Below are positions 16,306-25,322 of a DNA stretch of 64,000 nucleotides, piece by piece; within the stretch, counting starts at the first letter, position 1; the number at the start of each line of letters is the position of its first letter. The stretch comes from Clostridiales bacterium (lineage in GTDB: Bacteria > Bacillota > Clostridia > Christensenellales > Aristaeellaceae), in contig JAHZHZ010000007.1 of assembly GCA_019419995.1 (NCBI GenBank), forward strand, positions 26,170 to 90,169, in the 5' to 3' direction. Below the pieces are notes generated by a model. That model saw only the letters and a list, made by a program, of their open reading frames with translations, ran no database searches and had not been told where the DNA came from. The position numbers and the translations under genes are program-made.

Positions 16306-17136
16306 TCAGAGCCTTTCCAGCGCATCTGCGATGCCATCCAGCCAGTTACCGTCAAACATCTCGATTTTGCCCGCATCGCAAGCCGCAGCCAGGGCAGGAT
16401 CAATCGGCATGCGCGCAATTTGTTCGATGCCGTTGCGCGCCGCAATTTCCTCCACGTGGCTTTCGCCGAAGATGTGATGCTCCTTTCCGCACTGATCGCA
16501 GCGGAAATAGGACATGTTTTCCACCACGCCCAGCACCGGAATATTCATCATCTGTGCCATGTGCATGGCCTTTTCCACAATCATCCCCACCAACTCCTGG
16601 GGAGAGGTAACGATCAAAATGCCATCCACCGGAAGAGACTGGAACACCGTCAGCGGCACATCCCCCGTTCCTGGAGGCATGTCCACAAACATGAAATCCA
16701 CATCGCCCCACATTACATCCGTCCAAAACTGCTTCACTGTACCGGCAATGATAGGACCGCGCCATACCACGGGGTCCGTTTCATTTTCCAGCATCAGATT
16801 CAACGACACCAATTTCACGCCCGTGGTGCTTACGGCAGGTACGATGCCGTCCTCAGTGGCGCCCAACATTCCATGTACGCCAAAGGCCTTGGGAATGGAG
16901 GGACCTGTGATGTCTGCATCCAAAATAGCTGTATCGTGCCCCCTGCGGCGCATGGTAGCCGCCATTAGGCTGGTGATCATGGATTTTCCCACGCCGCCCT
17001 TACCGCTTACCACGCCGATAACCTTCTTTACCCGGCTGTGGGCATTGGCTTTTGCGCTGAAATCAGGTTTCTGTTCACTCCTGCTGGGACAGTTCTCGCC
17101 GCAGCTGGAGCAGTCATGATTGCAATTCTCACTCAT
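16306..17136 (-). CDS. Mrp/NBP35-type iron-sulfur carrier ATPase
   Basis: 276-residue P-loop ATPase of the ApbC/Mrp group that carries and delivers [4Fe-4S] clusters to apoproteins. N-terminal cysteines (CNHDCSSCGENC), deviant Walker A GKGGVGKS near residue 44, DADITGPS, MPPGTGDVPLT and the cluster-bridging CDQCGKE pair in the C-terminal half are all visible. It has its own consensus promoter and probably shares a transcript with the NUDIX gene. Several clients (serine dehydratase, radical SAM maturase) lie nearby. Confidence 0.93.
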   Translation of the reverse strand: MSENCNHDCSSCGENCPSRSEQKPDFSAKANAHSRVKKVIGVVSGKGGVGKSMITSLMAATMRRRGHDTAILDADITGPSIPKAFGVHGMLGATEDGIVPAVSTTGVKLVSLNLMLENETDPVVWRGPIIAGTVKQFWTDVMWGDVDFMFVDMPPGTGDVPLTVFQSLPVDGILIVTSPQELVGMIVEKAMHMAQMMNIPVLGVVENMSYFRCDQCGKEHHIFGESHVEEIAARNGIEQIARMPIDPALAAACDAGKIEMFDGNWLDGIADALERL

Positions 17137-17172
17137 CTTCTATGAACCTCGGATTCAGAATTGATATATTTA

Positions 17173-17201
17173 ATCATAGCCTCATGGCCCACCAAAGTCA
17201 A
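17173..17201 (-). promoter_or_regulatory. Promoter of mrp
   Basis: On the minus strand TTGACT (17201-17196), 17-base spacer, TATGAT (17178-17173). Confidence 0.75.
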
Positions 17202-17264
17202 GCAATTTTGCGAGACTTTTTGCCGCAATTGCAAACGACTTTTCTTTTCAAAGCCAGAGAGCCA

Positions 17265-17294
17265 ACAAAAAACGACGGTGGGCAAGTCCGTCGT
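17265..17294 (-). terminator. Terminator of the amino acid importer operon
   Basis: Stem ACGACGG (17272-17278) with CCGTCGT (17288-17294); on the minus strand it is followed by six T. It lies 26 bases beyond the stop of the last gene (17320). Confidence 0.85.
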
Positions 17295-17319
17295 CGTTCT
17301 CATCTTCACTTTTCATTAT

Positions 17320-17883
17320 TCAGCCTTTTTTAGCCGATTGCAGAAAATCAATCCATGTGTAGTCGCCGTCTGTTCCCCGCACCCAATCCAGCATCTTAAG
17401 ATACGCTTCAATTCGTTTCATTACAGGGCCCGGATAGTTGTCCCCTTCACGGCAAACGATGGCTGTCAATTCATAGACCGGCAAACCCAAGGCATGTCTC
17501 GGCGTATGGACGCAGGAGAGGGCCTGTCCAACTCCGTGACATAGGCAAGCAGATTCCCGATCCGCCAGTTCCCGGGCCGCCGCATGGCAGGCAAGAATAG
17601 CTCTGCGAGCCACGGGCATGCGCACATCCCCTCTGGCCCAGGCGCGAACCACTTCCAGCGCCGTCTGAGGCTGCTCTAAATGAGGATGTTTAATCCGCAA
17701 ACATCGCAAAGGCTCTGCCACGCATTCAAAAGCCCACAGCACCACTTCCCGCCGATTCGCAGATTCCAAAGCCAAGCTCAGCGGCTGAAGAGAGGCACTG
17801 TCTTGAGAAAAATAAATTTGATTCCTCTTTCTCCGCCGAAGCTCCACATCTTCAAACACAGTTTTTGCCTCACTCCATTCCAT
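17320..17883 (-). CDS. Putative immunity-like protein (Imm5-like domain)
   Basis: 187 residues, soluble, helical and alanine-rich in the middle. The pattern of a short charged opening, CAEPLR, EVVRAWARGDVRMPVARRAILACHAAARELADRESACLCHGVGQALSCVHTPRHALGLPVYELTAI resembles proteins annotated as putative immunity proteins with an Imm5-like fold; no toxin is seen next to it, so immunity is doubtful and another role is possible. The ATG at 17883 overlaps the end of the racemase gene by 14 bases; a start 11 codons earlier is possible. Last gene of the importer operon. Confidence 0.55.
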   Translation of the reverse strand: MEWSEAKTVFEDVELRRRKRNQIYFSQDSASLQPLSLALESANRREVVLWAFECVAEPLRCLRIKHPHLEQPQTALEVVRAWARGDVRMPVARRAILACHAAARELADRESACLCHGVGQALSCVHTPRHALGLPVYELTAIVCREGDNYPGPVMKRIEAYLKMLDWVRGTDGDYTWIDFLQSAKKG

Positions 17884-18691
17884 CCGGTTCCACAAAGGCT
17901 TCACCCATGGCAGCAAGCTTTACCTGACCCTGAATTTCTACCCGGCTGACACGCCCCTCAAACCATTGGGCAAATACGCCCATCATTCCCCCCGGCTGCT
18001 TCAACTCCATTCGGACGTCGCATCCTTCTCGCACTGCCATCCAGCAGCCCACAGCGGCGCTCCCGCTTCCGCATCCTCGCTCCCACACGCAGCTGTCGGT
18101 ATCCCTCACGTACACCAGCGGGCGCATGCCGCAGCCGTCATCATCCATCAGCATTGCTCCAAAGGCATCGGCTCCGACCTGAGCACACCAATGACGAATA
18201 TTGCATTCCACCACTTCTGGCTCAATTTTGCCCGCACGCAGCAGGGCATGAACGATACCTTTAAAGCGCACCAAAGGGACGATGAGTCCCGGCATCAATT
18301 CCAATTCTTCCACGGACTCCGGCAGTGGCATGGATACGGTTCCTTCAAAAGATGCTCCCTTGCGCCGGATGTGACAGCGCACCACACGCTCTGCACCAGA
18401 AACTTCCAGAGGATAGACTGCTTCCTTCCCATCTGAAAGTCCATCCTTCCATGCTAACAGCGCCGCCAGAGACATGCTGGCGTTACCGCAAAACTCGCCG
18501 CCCATCATCTGAAGCCGCGCCCGAGCCCCGGGCAGCGTCGGCTGTTCCACAAAACCTACCTGTTCGCCGCCCACGCTGCCATAGGCCATCAGCCGCTCCG
18601 CCACAGACCCATACTGCGCCCTGGGCAGCGAGCTGAGCACCAGAATGGTCATATTCTCCGTGGGGTTAATCTTGGCAAACTGTATTCTCAT
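17870..18691 (-). CDS. DapF-fold amino acid racemase, CntK (histidine racemase)-like
   Basis: 273 residues of the cofactor-free diaminopimelate-epimerase fold, with the two catalytic cysteines at C68 (GGEFCGNASMS) and C207 (ERGCGSGSAAVG). Features that set CntK-type histidine racemases apart from DapF are present: NMTILV near the start, EQVGFVE, GEFCGNA with a Glu and Phe in place of GNGxRC, VSG, QPGG and GQV in the C-terminal domain. CntK makes D-histidine for staphylopine-like metallophores; here the partner synthase and dehydrogenase genes are absent, and the gene sits 11 bases behind an amino acid importer. L-to-D conversion of an imported amino acid, probably histidine, is the inferred job. 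DapF itself cannot be fully excluded. Confidence 0.75.
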   Translation of the reverse strand: MRIQFAKINPTENMTILVLSSLPRAQYGSVAERLMAYGSVGGEQVGFVEQPTLPGARARLQMMGGEFCGNASMSLAALLAWKDGLSDGKEAVYPLEVSGAERVVRCHIRRKGASFEGTVSMPLPESVEELELMPGLIVPLVRFKGIVHALLRAGKIEPEVVECNIRHWCAQVGADAFGAMLMDDDGCGMRPLVYVRDTDSCVWERGCGSGSAAVGCWMAVREGCDVRMELKQPGGMMGVFAQWFEGRVSRVEIQGQVKLAAMGEAFVEPDGME

Positions 18692-18702
18692 CTTCTCATG
18701 TC

Positions 18703-19458
18703 CTAATTAAATCGCGACAGGAACTGAATTGTGCGCTCCTGGCGTGGATTGTTAATGATGTTGTAGGGATTGCCCTCCTCCACAATCACGCCGCCATCCA
18801 TGAAAATTACATGATCCGAGACATCCCGGGCAAAGCTCATTTCATGGGTGACGATTACCATGGTCATGTGTTCCGCAGCCAAATCCCGAATGACCTTGAG
18901 AATCTCCCCCGTAAGCTCCGGATCCAACGCAGAAGTGGGCTCATCAAAGAATAGAATCTTGGGATTCATAGCCAATGCCCTTGCAATGGATACCCGCTGC
19001 TGCTGGCCACCGGAGAGCTGATAGGGATAGGCACTCTCCCGGTCGGAAAGCCCCATCTTCTTCAACAGTTCCCGGGCGTCGGCATAGGCCTGTTCTCTGG
19101 GCCGCTTCTGGATGAGCATGGGGGCTTCGGCAATATTGCGCAGGACGCTGTAGTGGGGAAACAGATTGAAATTTTGAAATACCAGACCAAAGGAGGAACG
19201 TATGGCTTTAAGCTCTCCTGCGGAGGCATAGACGGCCTTTCCACCCTGATCACGGGCAGCATAGCGACCCAGATAAATCAGATCTCCCCCATCCATGGTT
19301 TCCAACAGCGTGGCACAGCGCAGAAGCGTACTCTTTCCACTGCCGGATGGACCAATGATGGACACTACCTGCCCCTCTTCCACCGAAAGGGAAATATCGT
19401 TGAGAACCGGCAAATTTCCAAATGATTTGCGGATGTGATTCATTTCCAGAATTTTCAT
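18703..19458 (-). CDS. Polar amino acid ABC transporter, ATP-binding protein
   Basis: 251 residues, the GlnQ/HisP group. Walker A GPSGSGKST, signature LSGGQQQRV, Walker B ILFFDEPTSALDPE and the H-loop VTHEM are intact. It energises the permease encoded 16 bases upstream. ATG with GGAGGAAA. Followed by the racemase gene 11 bases downstream, so the four genes are one unit. Confidence 0.94.
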   Translation of the reverse strand: MKILEMNHIRKSFGNLPVLNDISLSVEEGQVVSIIGPSGSGKSTLLRCATLLETMDGGDLIYLGRYAARDQGGKAVYASAGELKAIRSSFGLVFQNFNLFPHYSVLRNIAEAPMLIQKRPREQAYADARELLKKMGLSDRESAYPYQLSGGQQQRVSIARALAMNPKILFFDEPTSALDPELTGEILKVIRDLAAEHMTMVIVTHEMSFARDVSDHVIFMDGGVIVEEGNPYNIINNPRQERTIQFLSRFN

Positions 19459-19474
19459 ATTCCATTTCCTCCTC

Positions 19475-20122
19475 TCAGTGGTAATAGTTCAATTTCTTCT
19501 CACAGCGCCCCATCACAAAGGCCACCACAATATTGAAGATGTAATAGAATACGCCTGCGATCACAAAGGGCATAAAGCTGGTCTGAGAATTGGCAATCTG
19601 CTTGCCAATGGAAAACATCTCCTGATAAGCTACCGTAAAGGCCATGGACGTATCCTTCACCAGCGTGATCAGCTCATTGGTCACCGGGGGCAGAATGCGC
19701 TTGATCACCTGAGGCAGAATGATGCGGGTGAAAGTGCGCATTTTCCCATAGCCCAGCACGGCCGCCGCTTCGTACTGACCCACCGGCATGGACTCAATCC
19801 CCGCCCGGTAGATTTCAGCAAAGTAAGCTGCATAATTCAGGGCGTAAGCGATGATGATGGGAATGAGCTTGTTGCGGGCCACACTGCTGCCAAACAGATA
19901 GAACGGTCCATAGGTAACCGCCAGCAATTGAAGCATCAGCGGCGTCCCCCGAAGGATGGATATGTACACCTGGGCCACTGCCCGCACGGCTTTGATCCGG
20001 CTCATACGCAAGAAAGCCACAATCAAACCCAGAGGCAGCGAAAACAGCAGCGTTAAAAAAAAGATTGCGCAGCTGCGTCCGAGACCCTGGCTCATCTTCT
20101 CAATCATCGCGACAATGGTCAT
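19475..20122 (-). CDS. Polar amino acid ABC transporter, permease
   Basis: 215-residue membrane subunit with about five helices and the EAA loop (EIYRAGIESMPVGQYEAAAVLGYGKMRTFTRIILPQ) that couples to the ATPase. HisM/GlnP family. Start set at the ATG 7 bases after GAGGGA; another ATG lies five codons earlier. Only one permease is encoded, so it probably forms a homodimer. Confidence 0.93.
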   Translation of the reverse strand: MTIVAMIEKMSQGLGRSCAIFFLTLLFSLPLGLIVAFLRMSRIKAVRAVAQVYISILRGTPLMLQLLAVTYGPFYLFGSSVARNKLIPIIIAYALNYAAYFAEIYRAGIESMPVGQYEAAAVLGYGKMRTFTRIILPQVIKRILPPVTNELITLVKDTSMAFTVAYQEMFSIGKQIANSQTSFMPFVIAGVFYYIFNIVVAFVMGRCEKKLNYYH

Positions 20123-20149
20123 AGCATCTTCCCTCATTTACACAGGCTT

Positions 20150-20175
20150 GGGGCTATCGCTTTCGCCATAGCCCC
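20150..20175 (-). repeat. Intercistronic hairpin between binding protein and permease
   Basis: Perfect 8-bp stem GGGGCTAT (20150-20157) with ATAGCCCC (20168-20175), without a T-run on the minus strand. Such hairpins often protect the upstream mRNA and raise binding-protein levels over the membrane subunits. Confidence 0.6.
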
Positions 20176-20230
20176 TGGGCCCTTCATTTCCTTATATTAT
20201 ATCATTCGCTTCCGTCGGCCCGATTCCTGC

Positions 20231-21010
20231 TCACTTAGCCAGGCACAGCGCCGCGGTGTCCAGTCCGAATTCTTCGGCCAGGGCCAGATAAGTTCCATCC
20301 TCCACCAGCTGCATGTAGGCCTCTTCCACCTGAGCGCACATCTCGGCGTCATCCTTGCGGAAGCAGATGCCGTACTTTTCAGATGCGAAAGATTCATCCA
20401 GCATCACGTATTCATCACCGTATTCGGCAATCTTGCCAGCGGCCACGCCAATGTCAATGGCTACTGCGTCCACGGAACCCGCCATCAGCTCGGTAAAGCA
20501 AACATTATAGTTTTCAAAGCGCTGCAATTCACCGAAGCTGGCACCCAATTCAGCAGCATCGCCGCCCTCGCTGAGCAAAATGTCCGCGGAAGTACCCAGC
20601 TGCACGCCCACGATCTTGCCTTCCAAGTCTGCCAACGTTTCAATACCGCTGTCTGCCTTGGTCAGAATCATCTGGGAGTTATCCGAATAAGCCATGGACA
20701 GGGTATAGGCCTCCGGATCGATCACATCAATGGTCAGGCCCGACCAAATGCAGTCGATTTCCCCGGAATCCAGCGTCATCAGCTTCGTATCCCAGTTAAT
20801 GGGAACCAGTTCGATTTCCCAACCCAGAATCTCACAAACTTTCTTGCACATCTCAATGTCAAAGCCCGTGTACTCGCCATCATCGCCCATGTAGGTGTAG
20901 GGCGGATATTCGGCGTCAAATCCCATCTTGAAGGTGAAGGCTTCCTCTGCAAAGGCAGTAGCGGACAGAACCAAAATCAGAGCGATTACCAGAGCGATCA
21001 TTTTCTTCAT
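20231..21010 (-). CDS. Polar amino acid ABC transporter, substrate-binding protein
   Basis: 259 residues, periplasmic-binding-protein type 3 fold. A standard signal peptide (MKKMIALVIALILVLSATAFA, cleaved near AFA-EE) without lipobox, then FKMGFDAEYPPYTYMGDDGEYTGFDIEMCKKV, the ligand-binding opening of the glutamine/histidine/cystine group, and the VGVQLGTSADILL and VDAVAIDIGVAAG segments. First gene of the operon; AGGAGGAAAAT site. Because it lacks a lipid anchor it must be held by the permease or be released. Ligand unknown; the racemase downstream suggests histidine or a similar amino acid. Confidence 0.92.
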   Translation of the reverse strand: MKKMIALVIALILVLSATAFAEEAFTFKMGFDAEYPPYTYMGDDGEYTGFDIEMCKKVCEILGWEIELVPINWDTKLMTLDSGEIDCIWSGLTIDVIDPEAYTLSMAYSDNSQMILTKADSGIETLADLEGKIVGVQLGTSADILLSEGGDAAELGASFGELQRFENYNVCFTELMAGSVDAVAIDIGVAAGKIAEYGDEYVMLDESFASEKYGICFRKDDAEMCAQVEEAYMQLVEDGTYLALAEEFGLDTAALCLAK

Positions 21011-21198
21011 GTTATTTTCCTCCTGAATTCAAATTGCACCAGATTGATCGGCGCGTCATTCATTTGCTGTGCTAGCAGTTTATCACTTTAGCGTAGTAGC
21101 ATAAAGCATTATTCTGCGTATTTTTGATTAACTTCTTGTAAATATCGATCCCCGCTAAAATTAAGTTTTCGAAGGCCATACAAATTCCAGATAATATC

Positions 21199-21227
21199 CT
21201 GACAAATTCAAAATCAGGTATTATAAT
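21199..21227 (+). promoter_or_regulatory. Promoter of the second MATE gene
   Basis: CTGACA (21199-21204), 17-base spacer, TATAAT (21222-21227). Confidence 0.72.
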
Positions 21228-21261
21228 GTATCTATAAGAACACGGATTGGAGGAAGAGGTC

Positions 21262-22653
21262 ATGCAAAGAATCAAACGCCGCCACTATGAAATTGACATG
21301 ATTCACGGCAGCATGATTCCGAAGGTCGCTGCCTTCGCGGTTCCGCTGATGCTCACCAGTGTGCTGCAATTGTTGTACAACGCTGCGGACGTAATTGTTG
21401 TGGGCCGGTTTGCCGGGCAGGAATCTCTGGCAGCGGTGGGGTCCACGGCAGCGCTGATCAATCTGATCGTCAACGTATTTCTCGGTCTATCGGTGGGCAC
21501 CAATGTGGTGGCTGCCAATTACTATGGCGCAGGAGATTTTAAGAATACGCAGGATACGGTACATACCTCCATCGCTGTAAGCATCATTGCCGGCATCATT
21601 ACTGGCGCCATTGGCTTTATATTTGGAGGTACTTTTCTGAGCTGGATGGGTTCGCCCGACGAAGTGCTCCCCTTAGCCACCCGCTATATGCGCATTTACT
21701 TCCTGGGCATGCCGTTTAACATGCTGTACAACTTTGGCGCAGCGGTACTGCGCGCTGTGGGTGATACTCGGCGTCCCCTCTATTTCCTGATGATTTCCGG
21801 CATCGTCAATGTGATTTTAAATCTGGTGTTCGTCATTAATTTCAACATGGGTGTAGCCGGGGTAGCCTGGGCCACAATTATCTCTCAATTGGTTTCTGCC
21901 GTGCTGGTGGTAATTTGTCTGATCCGCACGGAAGGCTTCGTCCATCTAAATCTCAAGTCATTGCATATTCACAGGAGCAAGCTGGTTTCCATTGCCCGGG
22001 TAGGTCTCCCGGCAGGCTTTCAGGGCGCATGCTTTTCCATCTCCAATGTACTGATTCAGTCCACAGTCAACAGCTATGGCTCCATCGTCATGGCTGGCAA
22101 TTCTGCCGCATCCAATATCGAAGGCTTTATCTACGCTTCCATGAATGCCTTTCATCAAGCGGCCATTACCTTTGCCAGCGCGAACATGGGCGCGGGCGAA
22201 AACGGGCGCATTCGAAAGGCACTGGGCGCCTGCACCTTCTGGGTCACTGTGGTGGGCATCGTGTTAGGGGCCTTTGCCTTTTTGCTGATGCCTCAGTTGT
22301 TGAGCATCTATTCCCCTGATGCAGAAGTTATTGCCGCAGGCGTTGTGCGCATGCAAATCATCACTTCCACCTATTTCCTGTGCGGCATCATGGATGTGTT
22401 GTGTGGCATCATGCGCGGTATCGGCGCCGCCGTAGTTCCTATGATTGTATCCATCATGGGCGCCTGCGTATTCAGAATCTTTTGGATTTATGTGATTCTT
22501 CCCCAGAACCCCACGCTGTCCATGTTATACATCTCCTATCCTGTGTCTTGGGTACTCACCGGCGGCGTGCACCTGATCTGCCTGATCTTCCTGCTGCGCC
22601 GCTTCCCGGTGCACGTTCACAGTTCCGATCTTTCTGAGAAAACAAGTGCATAG
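21262..22653 (+). CDS. MATE family efflux transporter
   Basis: 463 residues, 12 membrane helices, multidrug/toxin extrusion family. Opening HGSMIPKVAAFAVPLMLTSVLQLLYNAADVIVVGRFAG and ALAAVGSTAALINLIVNVFLGLSVGTNVVAA-like motifs are clear. The ATG at 21262 follows GGAGGA by 7 bases; a TTG five codons earlier lies inside that site. Single-gene unit closed by the terminator at 22726. Substrate unknown. Confidence 0.93.
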   Translation: MQRIKRRHYEIDMIHGSMIPKVAAFAVPLMLTSVLQLLYNAADVIVVGRFAGQESLAAVGSTAALINLIVNVFLGLSVGTNVVAANYYGAGDFKNTQDTVHTSIAVSIIAGIITGAIGFIFGGTFLSWMGSPDEVLPLATRYMRIYFLGMPFNMLYNFGAAVLRAVGDTRRPLYFLMISGIVNVILNLVFVINFNMGVAGVAWATIISQLVSAVLVVICLIRTEGFVHLNLKSLHIHRSKLVSIARVGLPAGFQGACFSISNVLIQSTVNSYGSIVMAGNSAASNIEGFIYASMNAFHQAAITFASANMGAGENGRIRKALGACTFWVTVVGIVLGAFAFLLMPQLLSIYSPDAEVIAAGVVRMQIITSTYFLCGIMDVLCGIMRGIGAAVVPMIVSIMGACVFRIFWIYVILPQNPTLSMLYISYPVSWVLTGGVHLICLIFLLRRFPVHVHSSDLSEKTSA

Positions 22654-22725
22654 CGTGCTTAAAGCAAGATACGTCTCCACTTGAAATCCAAACCATTTCA
22701 ATCTACATCAATCATTCGCAGTATT

Positions 22726-22767
22726 AAAAAACGCCCGGGAATCCGAAAGGAAACCCGGACGTTTTTA
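22726..22767. terminator. Bidirectional terminator between MATE and L,D-transpeptidase genes
   Basis: Stem with arms around 22729-22739 and 22754-22763 (one mismatch inside CCGGG/CCCGG pairing), with AAAAA before and TTTTT after, suited to both convergent genes. Confidence 0.82.
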
Positions 22768-22882
22768 TTTACCTTGAAAGTGCCTTATCACTTATACCCA
22801 CATTCCAGATATCTTCAGTTTTTCCCCTGTCGGAAGGTCACTGGCCACATTCGCGCTCTGGAAACGCACTTATGGATCATGT

Positions 22883-24802
22883 CTACTGAATTAACTGGAA
22901 CTGGAGGTTCGCATCCTTCATAAAGCCTTCTTTTCCCTCGTAGCGGATGCGTACCCAGTCATCCGTCACTCCCAGTTGAATGACTTCTACATGTGTGCCC
23001 GCCGGCAAGCTTCCCAAAATTACGCCGTCCTCTGAGCCCACATCATATACGGAAGCTTTCCCCTCCTCTTCCGAGCAAATCACTACCGCCGCAATGCTGC
23101 CGTCTCCATCTTCCAGCTTCAACTGCGAGGCGTAGCTTTCTTCCTCCTGTTCCGTGCTTTGCACCTCATCGGCGCTACCCTGCCAGAAAGTCAAATAATC
23201 ATTGAGGAGATAGCCAATCTTATCGTCATAACCAACACGCGTCCATCCCTCTACCTCAGAGAGCACCCTGAGATTGGTTCCATTGGGAATTTCAGCCAAA
23301 ACGCTAGCTTCGGTGTCAGCATCAGCGCGCAGGTTGAGCCTCACATCGTCCGCACCTGTATTCACTGTAACGTAGTCTACCGTCTCCATTGCGTCGCTGG
23401 AATACTGTTCGCTGGCATAGTAACCTGAAAAAGCATCTGCTATGCTCTGCGCACCCGCCTGGTATTCTGCCATGGTATGGCCAATCTGATAAACCGTACC
23501 ACTGCCGTCGTCAAATTTGAGAATCACATTCTCCTGCGTGTAAGGCTCCAAATAGCGTTTCAACACATAGCCGTTTATGGAATCCGCCGTAATACTGGCC
23601 CAATCCCCCTCTATTCCGTTGAGCAGAACATTGTCCCCATCATGCAGTTTCCCCAAGTTCTCGCTCTCCGTGCTGGGTTTGGATCGTATGATGATGTTTG
23701 CGTCCGACTCAAGCGTGGCCATGTTCACTTCTTCGCGAACCTCCTGAGCCTGAGGCACAGCATCCGCGCCAAAGGTCTGCTCCAGTTGATTGAGCAGATA
23801 GTAGGCCGCCTGCTGAATTTCCGCAGAGGCGACGCCATCCACCGGATAACCGCAGGCTCCCTCAAAAGCCCGCACTGCCTGGCTGACATCCAGATCATAC
23901 ACGCTATCCAGTTCTCCGGAATAAAATCCCAGCGTATTTAAAGCTTCCTGAAGCTTTTTCACCACCGGGCCACTGCTTCCCTCCTGGAGCGTGATCTGTC
24001 CCGCCGACACTGGCGCATTGTCGGAATAAATCACTTCCAGCAATTCTTCCGTGGAAATGCCGTTTTGCGCCACGCCAAGATCCGCCTGGAGGCGCTTTAC
24101 TGCTGCAATGGTAGCCTCATCATACCTGCCGTGGGCCTCCCCCTCATAGTAGCCCAGATCCATCAGCCGGTGCTGAAGATCTGCCACTTCTGTGCCAGAG
24201 GACCCATTGCCCAGCGCATTTTCAGAATATCCCAGAAATTCAGAATAACTCATGCCGTCCTCTCCCGTGTAGGAGGAAACCAACAATAGCTGACGCAACC
24301 CTTCATCTTTTTCATCTGCTCTGTAGATCTTTACAAGCGTACCTTCCAGGCATTCCTTGGCGATAAAGCGGGCGTCATCCACTCGAAGCCGAATGCAGCC
24401 ATGGGAATCGGGGGTGCCAAGCTTCTTGGCACTCTCCTCAATCATGGTAGATTCATCCTTTTCCGAGAAAGGCAGGGAATGGAACATGTATCCCAGATAA
24501 ATGCGGGTGGCGAATTTTACCCAGGATTGGTACTGACCCAGCCACGTCCACTCTCCCCGTTCAGAGAGCCGTCCCTTCTCCGTGAGATGAAAAGTGCCCT
24601 CGGGTGTGCAATCGTTCATGCCCGTAGAACAGAGCATCTGCCGCGCAATGGTATCGTCTTCAGTTCTGTACACGGTCACAATTTGATTGGTAAGATCAAC
24701 GCCGATGTAGTACGGCATGTCATAGGCCGCCAACGCAGAGCTGCAAGGCGCAAGCGCCAGAATCAATGTCAACAAAACAACAGCGATTTTTTGTAAACTC
24801 AT
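22883..24802 (-). CDS. L,D-transpeptidase (YkuD) with peptidoglycan-binding and SH3 domains
   Basis: 639 residues, exported. Signal peptide 1-25, YkuD domain about 30-165 with the catalytic SHGCIRL cysteine motif, two peptidoglycan-binding-1 repeats at about 200-260 and 275-340 (LQHRLMDLGYYEGEAHG; LQEALNTLGFYSGELD), then three bacterial SH3 units in the C-terminal half (RSKPSTESENLGKLHDGD; LRADADTEASVLAEIPNG; and a last one ending in VRIRYEGKEGF). It likely forms 3-3 crosslinks or anchors proteins in the wall. Start set at the second ATG, which has GAGG 6 bases upstream. A TATAAT on the minus strand near 24888 is the likely -10. Confidence 0.93.
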   Translation of the reverse strand: MSLQKIAVVLLTLILALAPCSSALAAYDMPYYIGVDLTNQIVTVYRTEDDTIARQMLCSTGMNDCTPEGTFHLTEKGRLSERGEWTWLGQYQSWVKFATRIYLGYMFHSLPFSEKDESTMIEESAKKLGTPDSHGCIRLRVDDARFIAKECLEGTLVKIYRADEKDEGLRQLLLVSSYTGEDGMSYSEFLGYSENALGNGSSGTEVADLQHRLMDLGYYEGEAHGRYDEATIAAVKRLQADLGVAQNGISTEELLEVIYSDNAPVSAGQITLQEGSSGPVVKKLQEALNTLGFYSGELDSVYDLDVSQAVRAFEGACGYPVDGVASAEIQQAAYYLLNQLEQTFGADAVPQAQEVREEVNMATLESDANIIIRSKPSTESENLGKLHDGDNVLLNGIEGDWASITADSINGYVLKRYLEPYTQENVILKFDDGSGTVYQIGHTMAEYQAGAQSIADAFSGYYASEQYSSDAMETVDYVTVNTGADDVRLNLRADADTEASVLAEIPNGTNLRVLSEVEGWTRVGYDDKIGYLLNDYLTFWQGSADEVQSTEQEEESYASQLKLEDGDGSIAAVVICSEEEGKASVYDVGSEDGVILGSLPAGTHVEVIQLGVTDDWVRIRYEGKEGFMKDANLQFQLIQ

Positions 24803-25034
24803 CTCATACCTCAACCCTTGTAAGTCCGTCATTAATTAAATCTACTTTATCGATTACATCCGGAATATTCTGAAATACTCCTGTAATAATTATAACACAG
24901 ATTCCCATGCCAGCACAAGACCAGCGGATATGCCTATCGCTCTTTTTTCCTGGAAAGTCTTGCTAAAAAGTGACTCATGGTTTAAACTGTAGACATCAAA
25001 AGCGCGGGTAACGCCTGCGAAGGGAGAAATGGAT

Positions 25035-25322
25035 ATGCGCCTGCGGCTCAATGAAACCGAACTGAAGCAACTCAACGACTATCTGGACCGGTGTCCTGAT
25101 TGTGAATATCTCTCCCAACGGGAAGTTGTACTGGATCTCTATGATAACGAACCTCCCGTTTCCCTGAATTTCGTGTTTGTGCAAGGTGGCATCGGCATTG
25201 ATGGCGCTGCCTATCTGGAATATTCGCAGGCCGATGACGGTTATTACATGGGGGAACGCATACAGGATGTTCAGGTGGTACGCACCGCGTTGGAAGAAGC
25301 CGGTGCGCTTCCAAAGTCATGA
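25035..25322 (+). CDS. Hypothetical protein (95 aa)
   Basis: Not recognised. A small acidic soluble protein (RLRLNETELKQLNDYLDRC start) without signal or membrane segment. ATG at 25035 is preferred since GGGAG lies 8 bases before it; an ATG two codons earlier is too close to that site. Its stop overlaps the next gene by four bases (ATGA), so it is translated together with the RadC-like protein and is probably real. Confidence 0.68.
   Translation: MRLRLNETELKQLNDYLDRCPDCEYLSQREVVLDLYDNEPPVSLNFVFVQGGIGIDGAAYLEYSQADDGYYMGERIQDVQVVRTALEEAGALPKS

Noticed and set aside
24880..24900. Fur-box-like TGTAATAATTATAACA near the L,D-transpeptidase promoter
   Set aside because: Symmetry is poor and the AT run is explained by the TATAAT -10 of that gene.
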